Of a DNA stretch of 32,601 bases, positions 6,071 to 15,671 are shown one piece after another. Below the pieces are notes generated by a model. The model worked only from the letters and a program-made list of their open reading frames with translations, ran no database searches and had not been told where the DNA came from. This DNA is from an uncultured Eubacterium sp. (GTDB lineage: Bacteria; Bacillota; Clostridia; Lachnospirales; Lachnospiraceae), in the NCBI GenBank assembly GCA_910584645.1, contig CAJUAU010000029.1:1-32601 (forward strand), in the 5' to 3' direction. Each line of letters starts with the position of its first letter. The first letter of the stretch is position 1. The position numbers and the translations under genes are program-made.

Positions 6071-7870
6071 ATGAAAAAACGCTGGATACTGCAGACAAAG
6101 CAGGGGGATTTCCGCGGCATGGCAGAGCGCTATGGGATCTCACCGGTGACGGCGCGGTGTATGGTAAACCGGGGGATCTGTGGGAAAGAAGAGATCGATA
6201 CATATTTAAAGGGCGGGATGGAAAAGCTGCATTCGCCCAGGCTGTTTGCCGATATGGATAAGGCGGTTCAGATCATATTGGATCATAGGGAAGGCTGTGG
6301 GGCGATTGCCTCTGATTTTGACTGTGATGGGATTTTTTCCGCTTTTATTTTAAAAAAAGGATTTGAGACCTGTGGGATCGAAAGCCGGATCTTTACTCCT
6401 GACCGGATCGAGGAGGGGTATGGGCTGAACCGACGCATTGTGGATGAAGCCGTAGCAGAGAAGGCGGCCTTTCTTATCACCTGTGATAACGGTATTGCGG
6501 CACTGGATGAGGTCAGATATGCCAGAGAGCTGGGGCTTCCTGTGATCGTAACGGATCATCATGAGGTACAGGCAGCCCTTCCGGAGGCAGATGCCGTGGT
6601 GGATCCCAAACGGGAGGACTGTCCTTATCCCTTCAAAGGCTTGTGTGGAGCCGGAGTGGCGTTTCAGCTGATCAGCGCTCTGTATGAAAAGATGGGGATT
6701 TCTCTGGAAAAAAGAGAAGAATTGCTGGAATATGCGGCGATTGCCACGGTGGCGGATGTGATGGAGCTGCAGGGAGAGAACCGGATTTTGGTAAAGACGG
6801 GTCTCAGACGGCTGAGGGAGACAAAAAATACCGGCTTGAAGGCGCTTTTAGAGGTGCAGGGACTTTCTGGCAGAGAGATTAAGGCATATCATGTGGGATT
6901 TGTCCTTGGTCCCTGTTTCAATGCGGCGGGGCGAATCAATACGGTGGAAAAAGCCTTTGAACTTTTAGAGGAGACCGATACCAGAAAGGCATTGGAGCTG
7001 GCAGAAGAATTAAAAGAGATCAACGAGACGAGAAAGCAGATGACGGAGGAAGCTGCCAAAGAGGCCCTTGAACTTCTGGAGCAGGGAGGGAAAACCGGTC
7101 AGTCCGTCTATATCCTGCATTTGCCGGAGTGCCACGAGAGCCTGGTGGGAATTGTGGCGGGGAGGATCAAGGAGGCATATCATCATCCAGTCATTGTCTT
7201 TACCTCTGTGGGAGAGGGACTTGTAAAGGGATCCGGGCGTTCCATCGAGAGCTATCATATGTTTGAGGCACTGATGGCATGCAGCGACCTTATGATACGG
7301 TTTGGCGGCCACCGGATGGCTGCGGGGATGACGCTGCGCCAGAAAGACCTGCCGGAGCTGGAACGGAGGCTCAATGAAAAAGCCGGCTTGCAGCCAGAGG
7401 ATTTTGTGCCGGTGCTGAATATCGATGTTCCCCTTCCCGTGGGATATATTTCAGAGAAGCTGATCGAGGATCTTGAGACACTGGAGCCCTTTGGCTGCGG
7501 CAATCCAAAGCCGGTCTTTGCCGAGCAGCATTTTCGGATCCTGCGGGCGGCAAAGCGCGGAAGGCATGCCAACGTGCTGACGATGAAGGTGGCGAATGAG
7601 ACGGGCACAGTCATTGACGCCATCTGCTTTGATGATATAGACGGGTTTGAGAAACTGATCTGTCAGGAGTGGGGAGCAGCAGAACTGGAAAAACTCTATG
7701 CTGGAAAGGAAAATGCGGTGGACATCGGGCTGGCGTATTATCCGTCGGTAAATGAATACGGCGGATTTCGCACTCTGCAGATCGTGGTGACGGATTTTTG
7801 CCGGATCCACCGGAAGATGAACACAGCGGCAAAAGATAGAAAAGAGATGGAAAAGAGGGCAGACAGATGA
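6071..7870 (+). CDS. recJ: Single-stranded-DNA-specific exonuclease RecJ
   Basis: The 599-residue protein carries the DHH phosphoesterase core: SDFDCDGIF (Asp82, 84, 86), CDNGI, VTDHHE (DHH at 162-164) and VDPKREDCPYPFKGLCGAGVAF; then the DHHA1 part with GSGRS and GGHRMAAGM, and a C-terminal OB-like domain. RecJ degrades single-stranded DNA 5' to 3' with Mn or Mg in recombination and mismatch repair. The usual DYDADG motif is here DFDCDG; the metal-binding aspartates are kept. GGGAAGGG precedes the ATG. The stop overlaps the next ATG by 4 bp, so the glycosyltransferase is co-translated although its role is unrelated. Confidence 0.95.
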   Translation: MKKRWILQTKQGDFRGMAERYGISPVTARCMVNRGICGKEEIDTYLKGGMEKLHSPRLFADMDKAVQIILDHREGCGAIASDFDCDGIFSAFILKKGFETCGIESRIFTPDRIEEGYGLNRRIVDEAVAEKAAFLITCDNGIAALDEVRYARELGLPVIVTDHHEVQAALPEADAVVDPKREDCPYPFKGLCGAGVAFQLISALYEKMGISLEKREELLEYAAIATVADVMELQGENRILVKTGLRRLRETKNTGLKALLEVQGLSGREIKAYHVGFVLGPCFNAAGRINTVEKAFELLEETDTRKALELAEELKEINETRKQMTEEAAKEALELLEQGGKTGQSVYILHLPECHESLVGIVAGRIKEAYHHPVIVFTSVGEGLVKGSGRSIESYHMFEALMACSDLMIRFGGHRMAAGMTLRQKDLPELERRLNEKAGLQPEDFVPVLNIDVPLPVGYISEKLIEDLETLEPFGCGNPKPVFAEQHFRILRAAKRGRHANVLTMKVANETGTVIDAICFDDIDGFEKLICQEWGAAELEKLYAGKENAVDIGLAYYPSVNEYGGFRTLQIVVTDFCRIHRKMNTAAKDRKEMEKRADR

Positions 7871-8838
7871 TAGAAATTAGTCTTTGTATGATCGTAAAAA
7901 ATGAGGAGAAAGTTCTGGCAAGGTGTCTTGACAGTATTGCTGACCTGATGGATGAGATCATTATCGTGGACACGGGATCCACGGATGCAACGAAAGAGAT
8001 CGCGGCGAGATATACCGATCAGATTTATGATTTCGAGTGGGTGGAGGATTTTTCGGCGGCAAGAAACTTTTCTTTTTCCAAAGCTACCAGGGATTATATT
8101 TATGCGGCGGATGCCGACGAGGTTCTGGATGAGGAAAACCGGCAGAGATTCCGGGAGCTCAAAGAGCTGCTTCTGCCGGAGATCGAGATTGTTCAGATGA
8201 AGTACTGCAACCAGCTGTCCCAGGGAACAGCATATAACTTTGATGAGGAGTACCGCCCCAAGCTTTATAAGAGACAGCGGGAATTTGTGTGGATTGAGCC
8301 GGTGCACGAGATGGTCCGCCTGGATCCGGTGGTATATGACAGTGAGATCTGTATTCAGCACATGCCGGAAACCCTTCACAGCGGCAGGGATTTTCAGGTT
8401 TTCCAGAAACAGATCAAAAAGGGAATGAGGTTGTCCAAGCGTCTTCACCATATGTATGCCATGGAGCTTTTCATATCAGGAGAAGAGGCAGACGTTCTGG
8501 AAGCAGAGCCCTTTTTTGTGGCATCGGCAGAGGATGCTTCCCGCAGCCAGGATGAGATCCGGGAAGCGGCATGCGTTGCGGCGAGGGCGGCCAGACTCCG
8601 GGGGGATAGCCATGGCATTTTAAAGATGTGCCTGAAGGATCTTCTGTCGGAAGGGTCCTCAGAGATGTGCTATGAGCTGGGAGAATATTTCTTTGCCAGG
8701 AAAGATTATATCGAGGCGGCGATGTGGTATTATAATGCGGTTAACGAGACCCAGAGCATTCTGGATATCCGCACATCGGAAAGGGCAGAAAAAAGATACC
8801 AGGAGTGCTTGACTTTGAGTGGGCTCCAGGGTTTATAA
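7867..8838 (+). CDS. Family 2 glycosyltransferase with C-terminal TPR-like helices
   Basis: A 323-residue protein with a GT-A fold N terminus: ISLCMIVKNEEKVLARCLDSI, IIIVDTGSTDATKEIA, FSAARNFSF and the metal-binding DAD at 82-84 (AADADEVLD). The C-terminal half is helical and includes CYELGEYFFARKDYIEAAMWYYNA, a tetratricopeptide-like hairpin. The layout matches the SunS-like group of bacterial GT2 enzymes that transfer sugars to peptides, proteins or surface polymers. The acceptor here cannot be told. It overlaps recJ by 4 bp and is followed by moxR after 36 bp. No membrane segment is seen, so it should act in the cytosol. Confidence 0.85.
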   Translation: MIEISLCMIVKNEEKVLARCLDSIADLMDEIIIVDTGSTDATKEIAARYTDQIYDFEWVEDFSAARNFSFSKATRDYIYAADADEVLDEENRQRFRELKELLLPEIEIVQMKYCNQLSQGTAYNFDEEYRPKLYKRQREFVWIEPVHEMVRLDPVVYDSEICIQHMPETLHSGRDFQVFQKQIKKGMRLSKRLHHMYAMELFISGEEADVLEAEPFFVASAEDASRSQDEIREAACVAARAARLRGDSHGILKMCLKDLLSEGSSEMCYELGEYFFARKDYIEAAMWYYNAVNETQSILDIRTSERAEKRYQECLTLSGLQGL

Positions 8839-8839
8839 T
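8809..8839 (+). promoter_or_regulatory. Possible internal promoter before moxR
   Basis: TTGACT (8809-8814) and a perfect TATAAT (8834-8839) lie at the end of the glycosyltransferase gene. The 19-bp spacer is longer than optimal, so strength is uncertain. Confidence 0.35.
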
Positions 8840-8874
8840 AGGATAAAGAAAATAACAGGAAATGAGGGATAAGA

Positions 8875-9801
8875 ATGTCAGAAAAATTAGATCAGCTGCG
8901 GGGGGAGATCAACAAGGTAGTGAAGGGAAAAGCCGATGTGGTGGACAAGGTACTCTGTGCCATGCTGGCGGGAGGGCATATTCTGCTGGAGGATATTCCC
9001 GGTGTGGGAAAGACGACGCTTGCGATGACCATCGCCAAAGCCATGGCGCTGACCTACCGGAGAGTCCAGTTTACACCGGATGTACTTCCCAGTGATATCG
9101 TGGGCTTTTCCATGTACAATGCACAGACCAAAGATTTCGAGTACCGGGAAGGGGCGGTTTTTGCCAATCTGTTTCTCGCCGATGAGATCAACCGCACCTC
9201 TCCGAAGACACAGTCTGCGCTTTTAGAGGCGATGGAGGAAGAAAAAGTGACGGTGGATGGTGTGGAGCATCGGCTTCCAGCCCCCTTTACGGTGATCGCC
9301 ACAGAAAATCCGGTGGGTTCATCGGGGACCCAGATGCTTCCAGAGTCCCAGCTGGACCGTTTTATGGTCTGCCTTTCTATGGGGTATCCGGCCCACGAAG
9401 ATGCCGTAGATATTTTGAAAAACGATGGTTCCAAACCTCTTCTGGATCTCCGGGAGATCATGACAGTGCCGGAGTGGCAGGCATTGAAGGAGTGCGCGGA
9501 GAACTGCTATGTCAGTGATGAAATGTATGATTATGTGGTCAGGCTCACCGAGCAGACCAGGGAAAGCATGTATATCCTGCTGGGGGCGAGTCCCCGTGCC
9601 AGCATCGCCCTGCTGCGCATGGCGAAGGCGATGGCAGTTATGAGGGGCAGGGATTACGTTGTGCCGGAGGACGTCAGGGATGTATATTATGATGTGTTTG
9701 GCCACCGTGTGAAGCTGGGGACGAAAGCAAAGGCAGAGGGGATGACTGTAACAGAAGTGCTGATGCAGGTATTTGACGGGGTTAAGGTGGTGAAGCCGTG
9801 A
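8875..9801 (+). CDS. MoxR-family AAA+ ATPase
   Basis: The 308-residue protein has Walker A PGVGKTTL (about 42-49), the MoxR-specific RVQFTPDVLPSDIVGFSMYN, Walker B LADEINR, sensor 1 IATENP and the PRASIALLRMAKAMA sensor 2 helix. MoxR ATPases act as chaperone-like remodelers, usually with VWA or DUF58 partners, to mature or activate other proteins. The ATG follows GAGGG. The next gene, encoding DUF58, starts inside the moxR stop (GTGA), and a transglutaminase-domain membrane protein follows; this trio is widespread in bacteria but its function is poorly defined. Confidence 0.93.
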   Translation: MSEKLDQLRGEINKVVKGKADVVDKVLCAMLAGGHILLEDIPGVGKTTLAMTIAKAMALTYRRVQFTPDVLPSDIVGFSMYNAQTKDFEYREGAVFANLFLADEINRTSPKTQSALLEAMEEEKVTVDGVEHRLPAPFTVIATENPVGSSGTQMLPESQLDRFMVCLSMGYPAHEDAVDILKNDGSKPLLDLREIMTVPEWQALKECAENCYVSDEMYDYVVRLTEQTRESMYILLGASPRASIALLRMAKAMAVMRGRDYVVPEDVRDVYYDVFGHRVKLGTKAKAEGMTVTEVLMQVFDGVKVVKP

Positions 9802-10805
9802 AACGCTTACGATACATACTGGAATATTTGTTCTTGTTTGCGGCAAACGGGATCATGCTCTGGTTCTTCCGGGGGTATCTGAATCTTTTGATCGCTGTGG
9901 CAATGATCCTGCTCTTTTTCTATGCCTTCTTTTCCATTCATCTTGTCAAAAAATATGTGTCCCTGGAGATGAAGGCGCCGGCAGAGGAGATTCCTAAAAA
10001 TACAGAATTTTTTATCCGGATCCGGCTGGGGAACCGATGCTGGTTCCCTCTGGTGACGGCGAAGGTATTTCTGCGGACAGGAAACAGTTTTCTGGGCAAT
10101 CTGACAGAAAATATCCTTGCTCTTCCGCTGAGGCCAGGAAAAACAGTGGAGGTACAGTACCCACTGGCTTCCGCTTATGTGGGAAATGTGGAAGTCTGCT
10201 GTGAGAAGATTGTCTTGTATGATCTGCTGGGCTTTCATAGTGTGACGGTAAATATCCAGACGGCAGAGAGCGTATATATCCTCCCCGCGGGGGGAAGTGA
10301 GGAAGAGTTTGTTCTCAATGATTATGAGACAGGTATGGATGAGGCAGAGGAGAGCAAACTTTCCGGCAGTGATTTTTCCGATGTGAGCCAGGTTCGGGAA
10401 TACGTTCCCGGTGATGCCATGAAAAATATTCACTGGAAACTCTCTGCCAAAAAAGACATTCTGATGGTGAAAGAACGTCTCCATATGTCCTCCCGCAAAC
10501 TTCTGCTGGTACTGTCCCTCGATAAGGAAGAGGCGGAAAAGACCGATGCGGCAGTGGAGCGGCTCTTTTCCTTCGGAACATTCTGCCTCTCAAACCGCGT
10601 GCCAGTGACTCTGTTCTGGTGGAGCGACAGATATCATGAGATCCGACAGGAGACGGCGGAATCCGGGGATGCTTGGAGGCAGCTGATGACCCGTCTCTTT
10701 CACGATCAAGCGGGAAACGGGTTTGTGGAAGAGCATTTTCGGTCGGGACATCCGGGGAAGGGATATATTCTTGTAAAAAATGATGAGATCAGAGCGGTGG
10801 GATAA
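9798..10805 (+). CDS. DUF58 domain membrane protein
   Basis: A 335-residue protein with two adjacent N-terminal membrane helices (about 8-25 and 28-50), then a beta-rich region and the DUF58 signature SQVREYVPGDAMKNIHWKLSAKKDILMVKER near residues 198-228. DUF58 proteins contain a degenerate VWA-like fold and are standard partners of MoxR ATPases. It starts at GTG within the moxR stop codon, strongly suggesting coupled synthesis. The soluble part should face the cytosol, where MoxR acts. The substrate is not evident from the sequence. Confidence 0.88.
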   Translation: MKRLRYILEYLFLFAANGIMLWFFRGYLNLLIAVAMILLFFYAFFSIHLVKKYVSLEMKAPAEEIPKNTEFFIRIRLGNRCWFPLVTAKVFLRTGNSFLGNLTENILALPLRPGKTVEVQYPLASAYVGNVEVCCEKIVLYDLLGFHSVTVNIQTAESVYILPAGGSEEEFVLNDYETGMDEAEESKLSGSDFSDVSQVREYVPGDAMKNIHWKLSAKKDILMVKERLHMSSRKLLLVLSLDKEEAEKTDAAVERLFSFGTFCLSNRVPVTLFWWSDRYHEIRQETAESGDAWRQLMTRLFHDQAGNGFVEEHFRSGHPGKGYILVKNDEIRAVG

Positions 10806-10847
10806 AAGGGTATGTTTTTTCCAGATTTGATGTGATGAGGTGAAGCT

Positions 10848-13259
10848 ATGGGGATTTTTAAGAAAAAAGAAAAAAAGGACCTGCAGATCACGGTCTCAGA
10901 GGGAGTCCGTGTGGGGCGTCCTCTGGCGGCAGGGCGCCAGAATGCCCTGCTTAGCTGTGTCCCCAAGGGGATCTTAGTATATATGGTGGTTTTTGGATCA
11001 CTGGGAGGTTTTCTGTCTGCCTTTAACGTGGAGTGCACTTATCTTCTTCCGGGAATCTTTCTGCTGATTTTCGCTCTGTATTTTAGTGGATTATTTGCCT
11101 TTCGCAAGAGCCGGTATAAGGATATCGGATATATATTGTTTTTTCTGTTTTATGTCTTCGGGATCTATCTGTTCAAAGCCTATGTCAACAGCGGATTTGC
11201 AGCTATTGTCAATATGGTAAGGCAGAGGGGGGAGATGTATTTTGACCTGAATACCGGCAACGAGTTTGCGGAGAACATCGACGACCGGTATCTTACAGTT
11301 ACGATCACACTGATCTTTATCGGTATTTTTGAAGTTCTGCTGCTGAACATTTTTGTATCGAATTATATGAGCCTGAAACTGGCGGTGTTCCTGGCGGTAC
11401 CTATGTATGGCATTCCGCTGTATTTCGAGGTGGAGCCGGATCTTCCCTTTACCCTGTGCATGCTCGGAGGTCTGATGGGGATCTGGATCTTTAAGAACAG
11501 TGGACATTTTAGTGACGGCAGCAGCCGGAAGCGGTTTGAACAGGAGGAGAAGGGGAAGGTCCCCGAACTGACCTATACCCAGGACAATCACGTATATGGC
11601 GGCATTCTTCTGGCAGTTTTGTGCTGTGTGCTTTTGGTAGGTGTCTTTACCAGTTTTTACACAAAACATGATTTTGAAAAAAGCAGAGGGATTAATTCGT
11701 ATAAGGCGGCGACAGAGGATGGGGTATCCGGATTTTTAATGATCGGATTCCGTATCTTTTTCCCCAATTATTATCAGTCCGGCGGCATGAGTGGCGGAAA
11801 TCTGGCAAATATCTCTGCCCTCCGGCCCTCCAACGAAACCCATCTGATCGTGGAATTTGTACCTTATGATACGAATCCGGTTTATCTGAAAGCCTATACT
11901 GGAATCGTGTATACCGGAGAAAGCTGGCAGGATGGGCGCTATCTGACGAATGCAGAGGTTGGTAATTATCCCTTTTTTAGGGTGGAGAGCATGGAAGAAG
12001 AGGCAAAGCAGCTGGCAGGACTGTATAAGAAACAGCCAAAAAAATATGGAAAAGGGATCATGAAGATCACCAACCGGGCGGCGAGTCCCAACTATGTCTA
12101 CTACCCTTATTTTACGAAATTTGATGATTACAGTGAATATACAAACAACGATGATCCATCATATCAGCCGGCCGACTACCATAAGACAAAAAAATTTACC
12201 TATTATCCCAATATCAATTATGAGGCGGAAATACGGGAAGTAAATTCTCTGGTTCCAGGGATGGAGCTGATATCCGGCACCCGGCCATATGTGTCGGTTA
12301 ATCAAAGTAACGAGGCGGCTTTGGACCGGTTTATCCAGGAAGCAGGGATAAAGCAGGGAGATGCGGATGTGGTGCAGAAAGTGATCCAGCATTTTAATAA
12401 AGAATATTCTTATAGCTACAGCCCCGGGAAAATGCCCAGTGGAGGTGACTTTGTAAATTATTTTCTGGAGGAGAATAAAAAAGGGATCTGTGCTCATTTT
12501 GCTTCGGCGGCAACATTGATCTTCCGAAGACTGGGTATTCCTGCCAGGTACGTGGAGGGGTATGCCTTTGGCTATGGACAGATCATGGATTCTGAAAAAG
12601 TTGATACAGAAGAAAACGCTGCGGAAGAAATATGGTATCGCGGCCATCGGCTTCTGAAAGAAGAGGATGCCAGGATGGTGGATGTAAAAGATTCCAATGC
12701 TCATGCCTGGGTGGAGATCTACCAGGAGGGGAAGGGGTGGATGATCGTAGATCCGACGCCGGCGGTATCCGAAGAAGGTGCTGGCGGAAATGGAGGGCTG
12801 CTAAATTCTGTGAGAAATTTCTGGGAAAATTCGCCAGGCTTTAATATTGACAGTGATCTCTCCGGGTTTAATCTTGGTTTCCTGAATTCTGACGGTGTCC
12901 GTCTGGCTGCTATTGGCGTACTGGTTTTGGCACTTTTCCTGTTCTTTGCGAGAATTGCCGTGTTCCGTATCTACTGCTTCAGCCGCTGGCACACACAGGA
13001 TCTGAGAAAGAACCTGCTCTGGTATTATGGAGAGTTCTGCCGGAAAAAGGGCCGGAGGGATAAGGGATTCAGGCAGCTTTCGGTGCCCTCAGAACAGATT
13101 CATTACCTGATGGAAAAGTGCGGTCAGGGAAAGAAGAAAAAAACAGCTCCGCCGGATACGGACCGGGTGGTGAGACTCTTAGAGGAGATCTGTTTTGCGC
13201 CGGGAAAGCCAGATAGAGAAGATTATCAGTATGTTATCGAGGCGCTGAAAAAGATGTGA
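10848..13259 (+). CDS. Transglutaminase-domain membrane protein
   Basis: An 803-residue protein: several N-terminal membrane helices (residues about 40-270), a large extracellular part, a transglutaminase core and one more membrane helix (about 685-710) before a cytosolic tail. The core has GICAHFASAATLIFRRLGIPARYVEGYA with Cys548, SNAHAWVEIY with His619 and MIVDPTPA with Asp635, a complete Cys-His-Asp triad. Proteins of this type (TgpA-like) accompany MoxR and DUF58 and may crosslink or cleave envelope proteins or peptides. GAGGTGA precedes the ATG. The ABC permease gene begins 28 bp downstream, so read-through is possible. Confidence 0.9.
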   Translation: MGIFKKKEKKDLQITVSEGVRVGRPLAAGRQNALLSCVPKGILVYMVVFGSLGGFLSAFNVECTYLLPGIFLLIFALYFSGLFAFRKSRYKDIGYILFFLFYVFGIYLFKAYVNSGFAAIVNMVRQRGEMYFDLNTGNEFAENIDDRYLTVTITLIFIGIFEVLLLNIFVSNYMSLKLAVFLAVPMYGIPLYFEVEPDLPFTLCMLGGLMGIWIFKNSGHFSDGSSRKRFEQEEKGKVPELTYTQDNHVYGGILLAVLCCVLLVGVFTSFYTKHDFEKSRGINSYKAATEDGVSGFLMIGFRIFFPNYYQSGGMSGGNLANISALRPSNETHLIVEFVPYDTNPVYLKAYTGIVYTGESWQDGRYLTNAEVGNYPFFRVESMEEEAKQLAGLYKKQPKKYGKGIMKITNRAASPNYVYYPYFTKFDDYSEYTNNDDPSYQPADYHKTKKFTYYPNINYEAEIREVNSLVPGMELISGTRPYVSVNQSNEAALDRFIQEAGIKQGDADVVQKVIQHFNKEYSYSYSPGKMPSGGDFVNYFLEENKKGICAHFASAATLIFRRLGIPARYVEGYAFGYGQIMDSEKVDTEENAAEEIWYRGHRLLKEEDARMVDVKDSNAHAWVEIYQEGKGWMIVDPTPAVSEEGAGGNGGLLNSVRNFWENSPGFNIDSDLSGFNLGFLNSDGVRLAAIGVLVLALFLFFARIAVFRIYCFSRWHTQDLRKNLLWYYGEFCRKKGRRDKGFRQLSVPSEQIHYLMEKCGQGKKKKTAPPDTDRVVRLLEEICFAPGKPDREDYQYVIEALKKM

Positions 13260-13287
13260 TGATGGGAAGGTAAAGAGGTGACAGCAT

Positions 13288-15660
13288 TTGAAGATAATAA
13301 TAAGATATCTTTTGCGGAATAAGAAAAGAACCAGTAAGACGATCTTGTGCATCGCGTTTTCGGTAATGCTGATGTTTTCCCTAATGCAGATGGGAGACGT
13401 ACTGCTGAAAGAGTTTCATGATCTGGCTTTAAACGGACTGCACCGTGATGTAAGTATTACCAGGATCACGTTATCTGAGATGGAAAAGATACAAAAGATT
13501 GCGGATAGGCAGGCGGCGGCACAGATGTATACGATCTGGGTGGGGGATGTGGATCTGGAACAAAAGGCGAAAGCAGGCAGGATACTTGGATTGGAGGGGG
13601 ATCTGGAATACTTTAAAGATTGTGAAATGACCGCTGGAAGGAAGCCGGAAGGGACAGGGGAGATTATCATTTCCCAAAGCCTGATGGAGTCACAGCCAGA
13701 TTATTATAAGCCGGGAAACAGAGTGGAATTAAGCATATGCGATGAAAAGAATGGAAATCACAAAGAAGCATTTACTGTGTGCGGCGTGTTTTCTAATATA
13801 AAAGATGAAGGGGATATGATCTTTACCAGCGTTCTGACGGCAGACCAACTGAGGAAGCAGTGGGGGCTTTCCGAAGTATCAGACAGTAATGCGGCGGCAG
13901 TAACGATGCATAAAGAGGAATATAAAGCGGATAAAGCAGCAGATTTTTTATATGAGATACGGGAGGCCCTCTATCCGGAAGAGACGGAAGAGAAAACCTA
14001 TTTTTTCAAAGACCGGGTTCTTTGGAATGAACAGAAAAGCGCTCTCTATGAAGAAGAGGGAACCTTTACATCGGTTTCGCAGACCCTTAAGCTCCTGACG
14101 GTCATCATAGCGGCCGGGATGATGATATACATTTATGGGGTCTTTCATATCAATGTATTTCAGAAGATCCGATACCTGGGGATCATGAGATGTCTGGGCG
14201 GCGATAAGAAGACGCTGGCAGGAAATATTTTTGGAGAGAGCATGCTGATCTCCCATGCGGGTATTCTGCTTGGGATCCTGGGAGGAAATGTGCTGAACCG
14301 GTTTGTGGCAGATAAGGTATTAAATGCGCTGATGAAAGTGGATTACTCTGTTCAACTAAGACAGATGTGGACCACCTATGCAGAAGTGTATCTGGCTGCC
14401 CTTCTGCCGATCCTGATGGCAACCTTAAAGGTATGGCTGGGGGTAATAAAAATTTCACCTGTCCAGGCAATGAATTTTGAGGAAAACTCAAAGATCAGGA
14501 AACCTTCCCATGAAAAAAAACAGACCAAACAAAAAAATATAGTATGGTATCTGGCGGGGAGAAATATATGGCGTAACCGATCCCAGAGCTTTACGGTCAT
14601 AGCGGTGGTTAGTGTTACACTCACCCTGCTGCTGATCATAGCAAATACTTTTAGTGTCGTGGACTTCACTCCCCAGAAAGGAAGACGGGATTTCTGCCGG
14701 TATGAATTAATCTTCGACTATGGGACAGAGGATTTTTTTGGTGATCAGGATGTCGGGAAATTCAGAGAGTTAGATGGTGTAGAAGAGGTCTATTCCCAAT
14801 TCATAGCCAGGGAAGTCAGATTACAGTCAGAGAGGGACAGCCTTCTTGTGGTGTACAGCGATTCTTTATGGGAAAAGCTTCTGGAATACAATCCAGAGTT
14901 AAAGAACCTGGACTATGAGAATAAACCTGTATCCGTGGCATATAGCAGCGATGAATTTGACCTGGTGTCTTCGGTCACCCTGGAAGGGGAAGGCCAGGAA
15001 GAAAAAATGCAGATGCCAGTGACGCAGAAGTGCGTGGGAACACAGAGTCTGTTAGGAGAACTGACAGAAAATGATGATACGATCAAATTTATCCTGAATG
15101 AGAAAATGGCTGAAGAGATGGGAATTGGCACAGGGCAGTATTCCAGCATGTCACTGGAGACCAACAGCCGGTTTGACAATGCACATTTTGAGGAATTCGT
15201 AAAAGAAAATCTAAAAAATGCATTGATTGTCCCGCTGAACGAAGAAAGTTCCGATGAAGATCAATTACTGGCCATCATTTTTCTGGCATCTTACATATGT
15301 ATCGCCTTTTTTGTATTTGTATTTTCTATGATAGAAAGCATGGTAGAATTCAATATGATAAACAGAAGAAGTGAATACGGGATCATGAGGGCTCTTGGAA
15401 TGAACCGCAGATTATATGAAAAATTGATCTGCCTGGAGAGTATCAGCTTAGGGTTTTATGCAGTGGTCATTGCAGTAATTGTATCTCTTTTTGCAAACTA
15501 TTATTTTACTTCCCAGATCTTTCAGCAGGCAGAATTCAGTATCCCGGCGTACGTTGTTACAGTTGTTATGTTGATGCTGCTCATATTGGGGAAAAGCTAC
15601 AGGACAGTCCACAAAAACATGAATACAAGTATCGTGGCAATGATCCAAAATAGAGAATGA
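13288..15660 (+). CDS. FtsX-like ABC transporter permease, double module
   Basis: A 790-residue protein with the 1+3 / 1+3 membrane plan of large FtsX/MacB-type permeases: helices near 17-40, 269-287, 318-338, 368-390, 432-454, 658-682, 712-738 and 746-768, with two extracellular loops of about 200-230 residues. The motif RYLGIMRCLGGDKK after helix 2 and SEYGIMRALGMNRRLYEK before the last helices are typical coupling-loop sequences of this superfamily. Start is TTG with GAGGTG upstream. The ATPase gene follows with a 12-nt spacing after its real start is considered. Such exporters handle antimicrobial peptides, lipids or envelope signals rather than small nutrients; substrate unknown. Confidence 0.9.
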   Translation: MKIIIRYLLRNKKRTSKTILCIAFSVMLMFSLMQMGDVLLKEFHDLALNGLHRDVSITRITLSEMEKIQKIADRQAAAQMYTIWVGDVDLEQKAKAGRILGLEGDLEYFKDCEMTAGRKPEGTGEIIISQSLMESQPDYYKPGNRVELSICDEKNGNHKEAFTVCGVFSNIKDEGDMIFTSVLTADQLRKQWGLSEVSDSNAAAVTMHKEEYKADKAADFLYEIREALYPEETEEKTYFFKDRVLWNEQKSALYEEEGTFTSVSQTLKLLTVIIAAGMMIYIYGVFHINVFQKIRYLGIMRCLGGDKKTLAGNIFGESMLISHAGILLGILGGNVLNRFVADKVLNALMKVDYSVQLRQMWTTYAEVYLAALLPILMATLKVWLGVIKISPVQAMNFEENSKIRKPSHEKKQTKQKNIVWYLAGRNIWRNRSQSFTVIAVVSVTLTLLLIIANTFSVVDFTPQKGRRDFCRYELIFDYGTEDFFGDQDVGKFRELDGVEEVYSQFIAREVRLQSERDSLLVVYSDSLWEKLLEYNPELKNLDYENKPVSVAYSSDEFDLVSSVTLEGEGQEEKMQMPVTQKCVGTQSLLGELTENDDTIKFILNEKMAEEMGIGTGQYSSMSLETNSRFDNAHFEEFVKENLKNALIVPLNEESSDEDQLLAIIFLASYICIAFFVFVFSMIESMVEFNMINRRSEYGIMRALGMNRRLYEKLICLESISLGFYAVVIAVIVSLFANYYFTSQIFQQAEFSIPAYVVTVVMLMLLILGKSYRTVHKNMNTSIVAMIQNRE

Positions 15661-15671
15661 TGGAGGAAAAA

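Noticed and set aside
5890..6261. Open frame of 123 codons between the lipoprotein gene and recJ
   Set aside because: It spans a strong terminator and overlaps recJ in another frame, without a ribosome site.
7738..8451. Open frame of 237 codons opposite the glycosyltransferase gene
   Set aside because: No start signal and low-quality composition; the glycosyltransferase frame has clear motifs.
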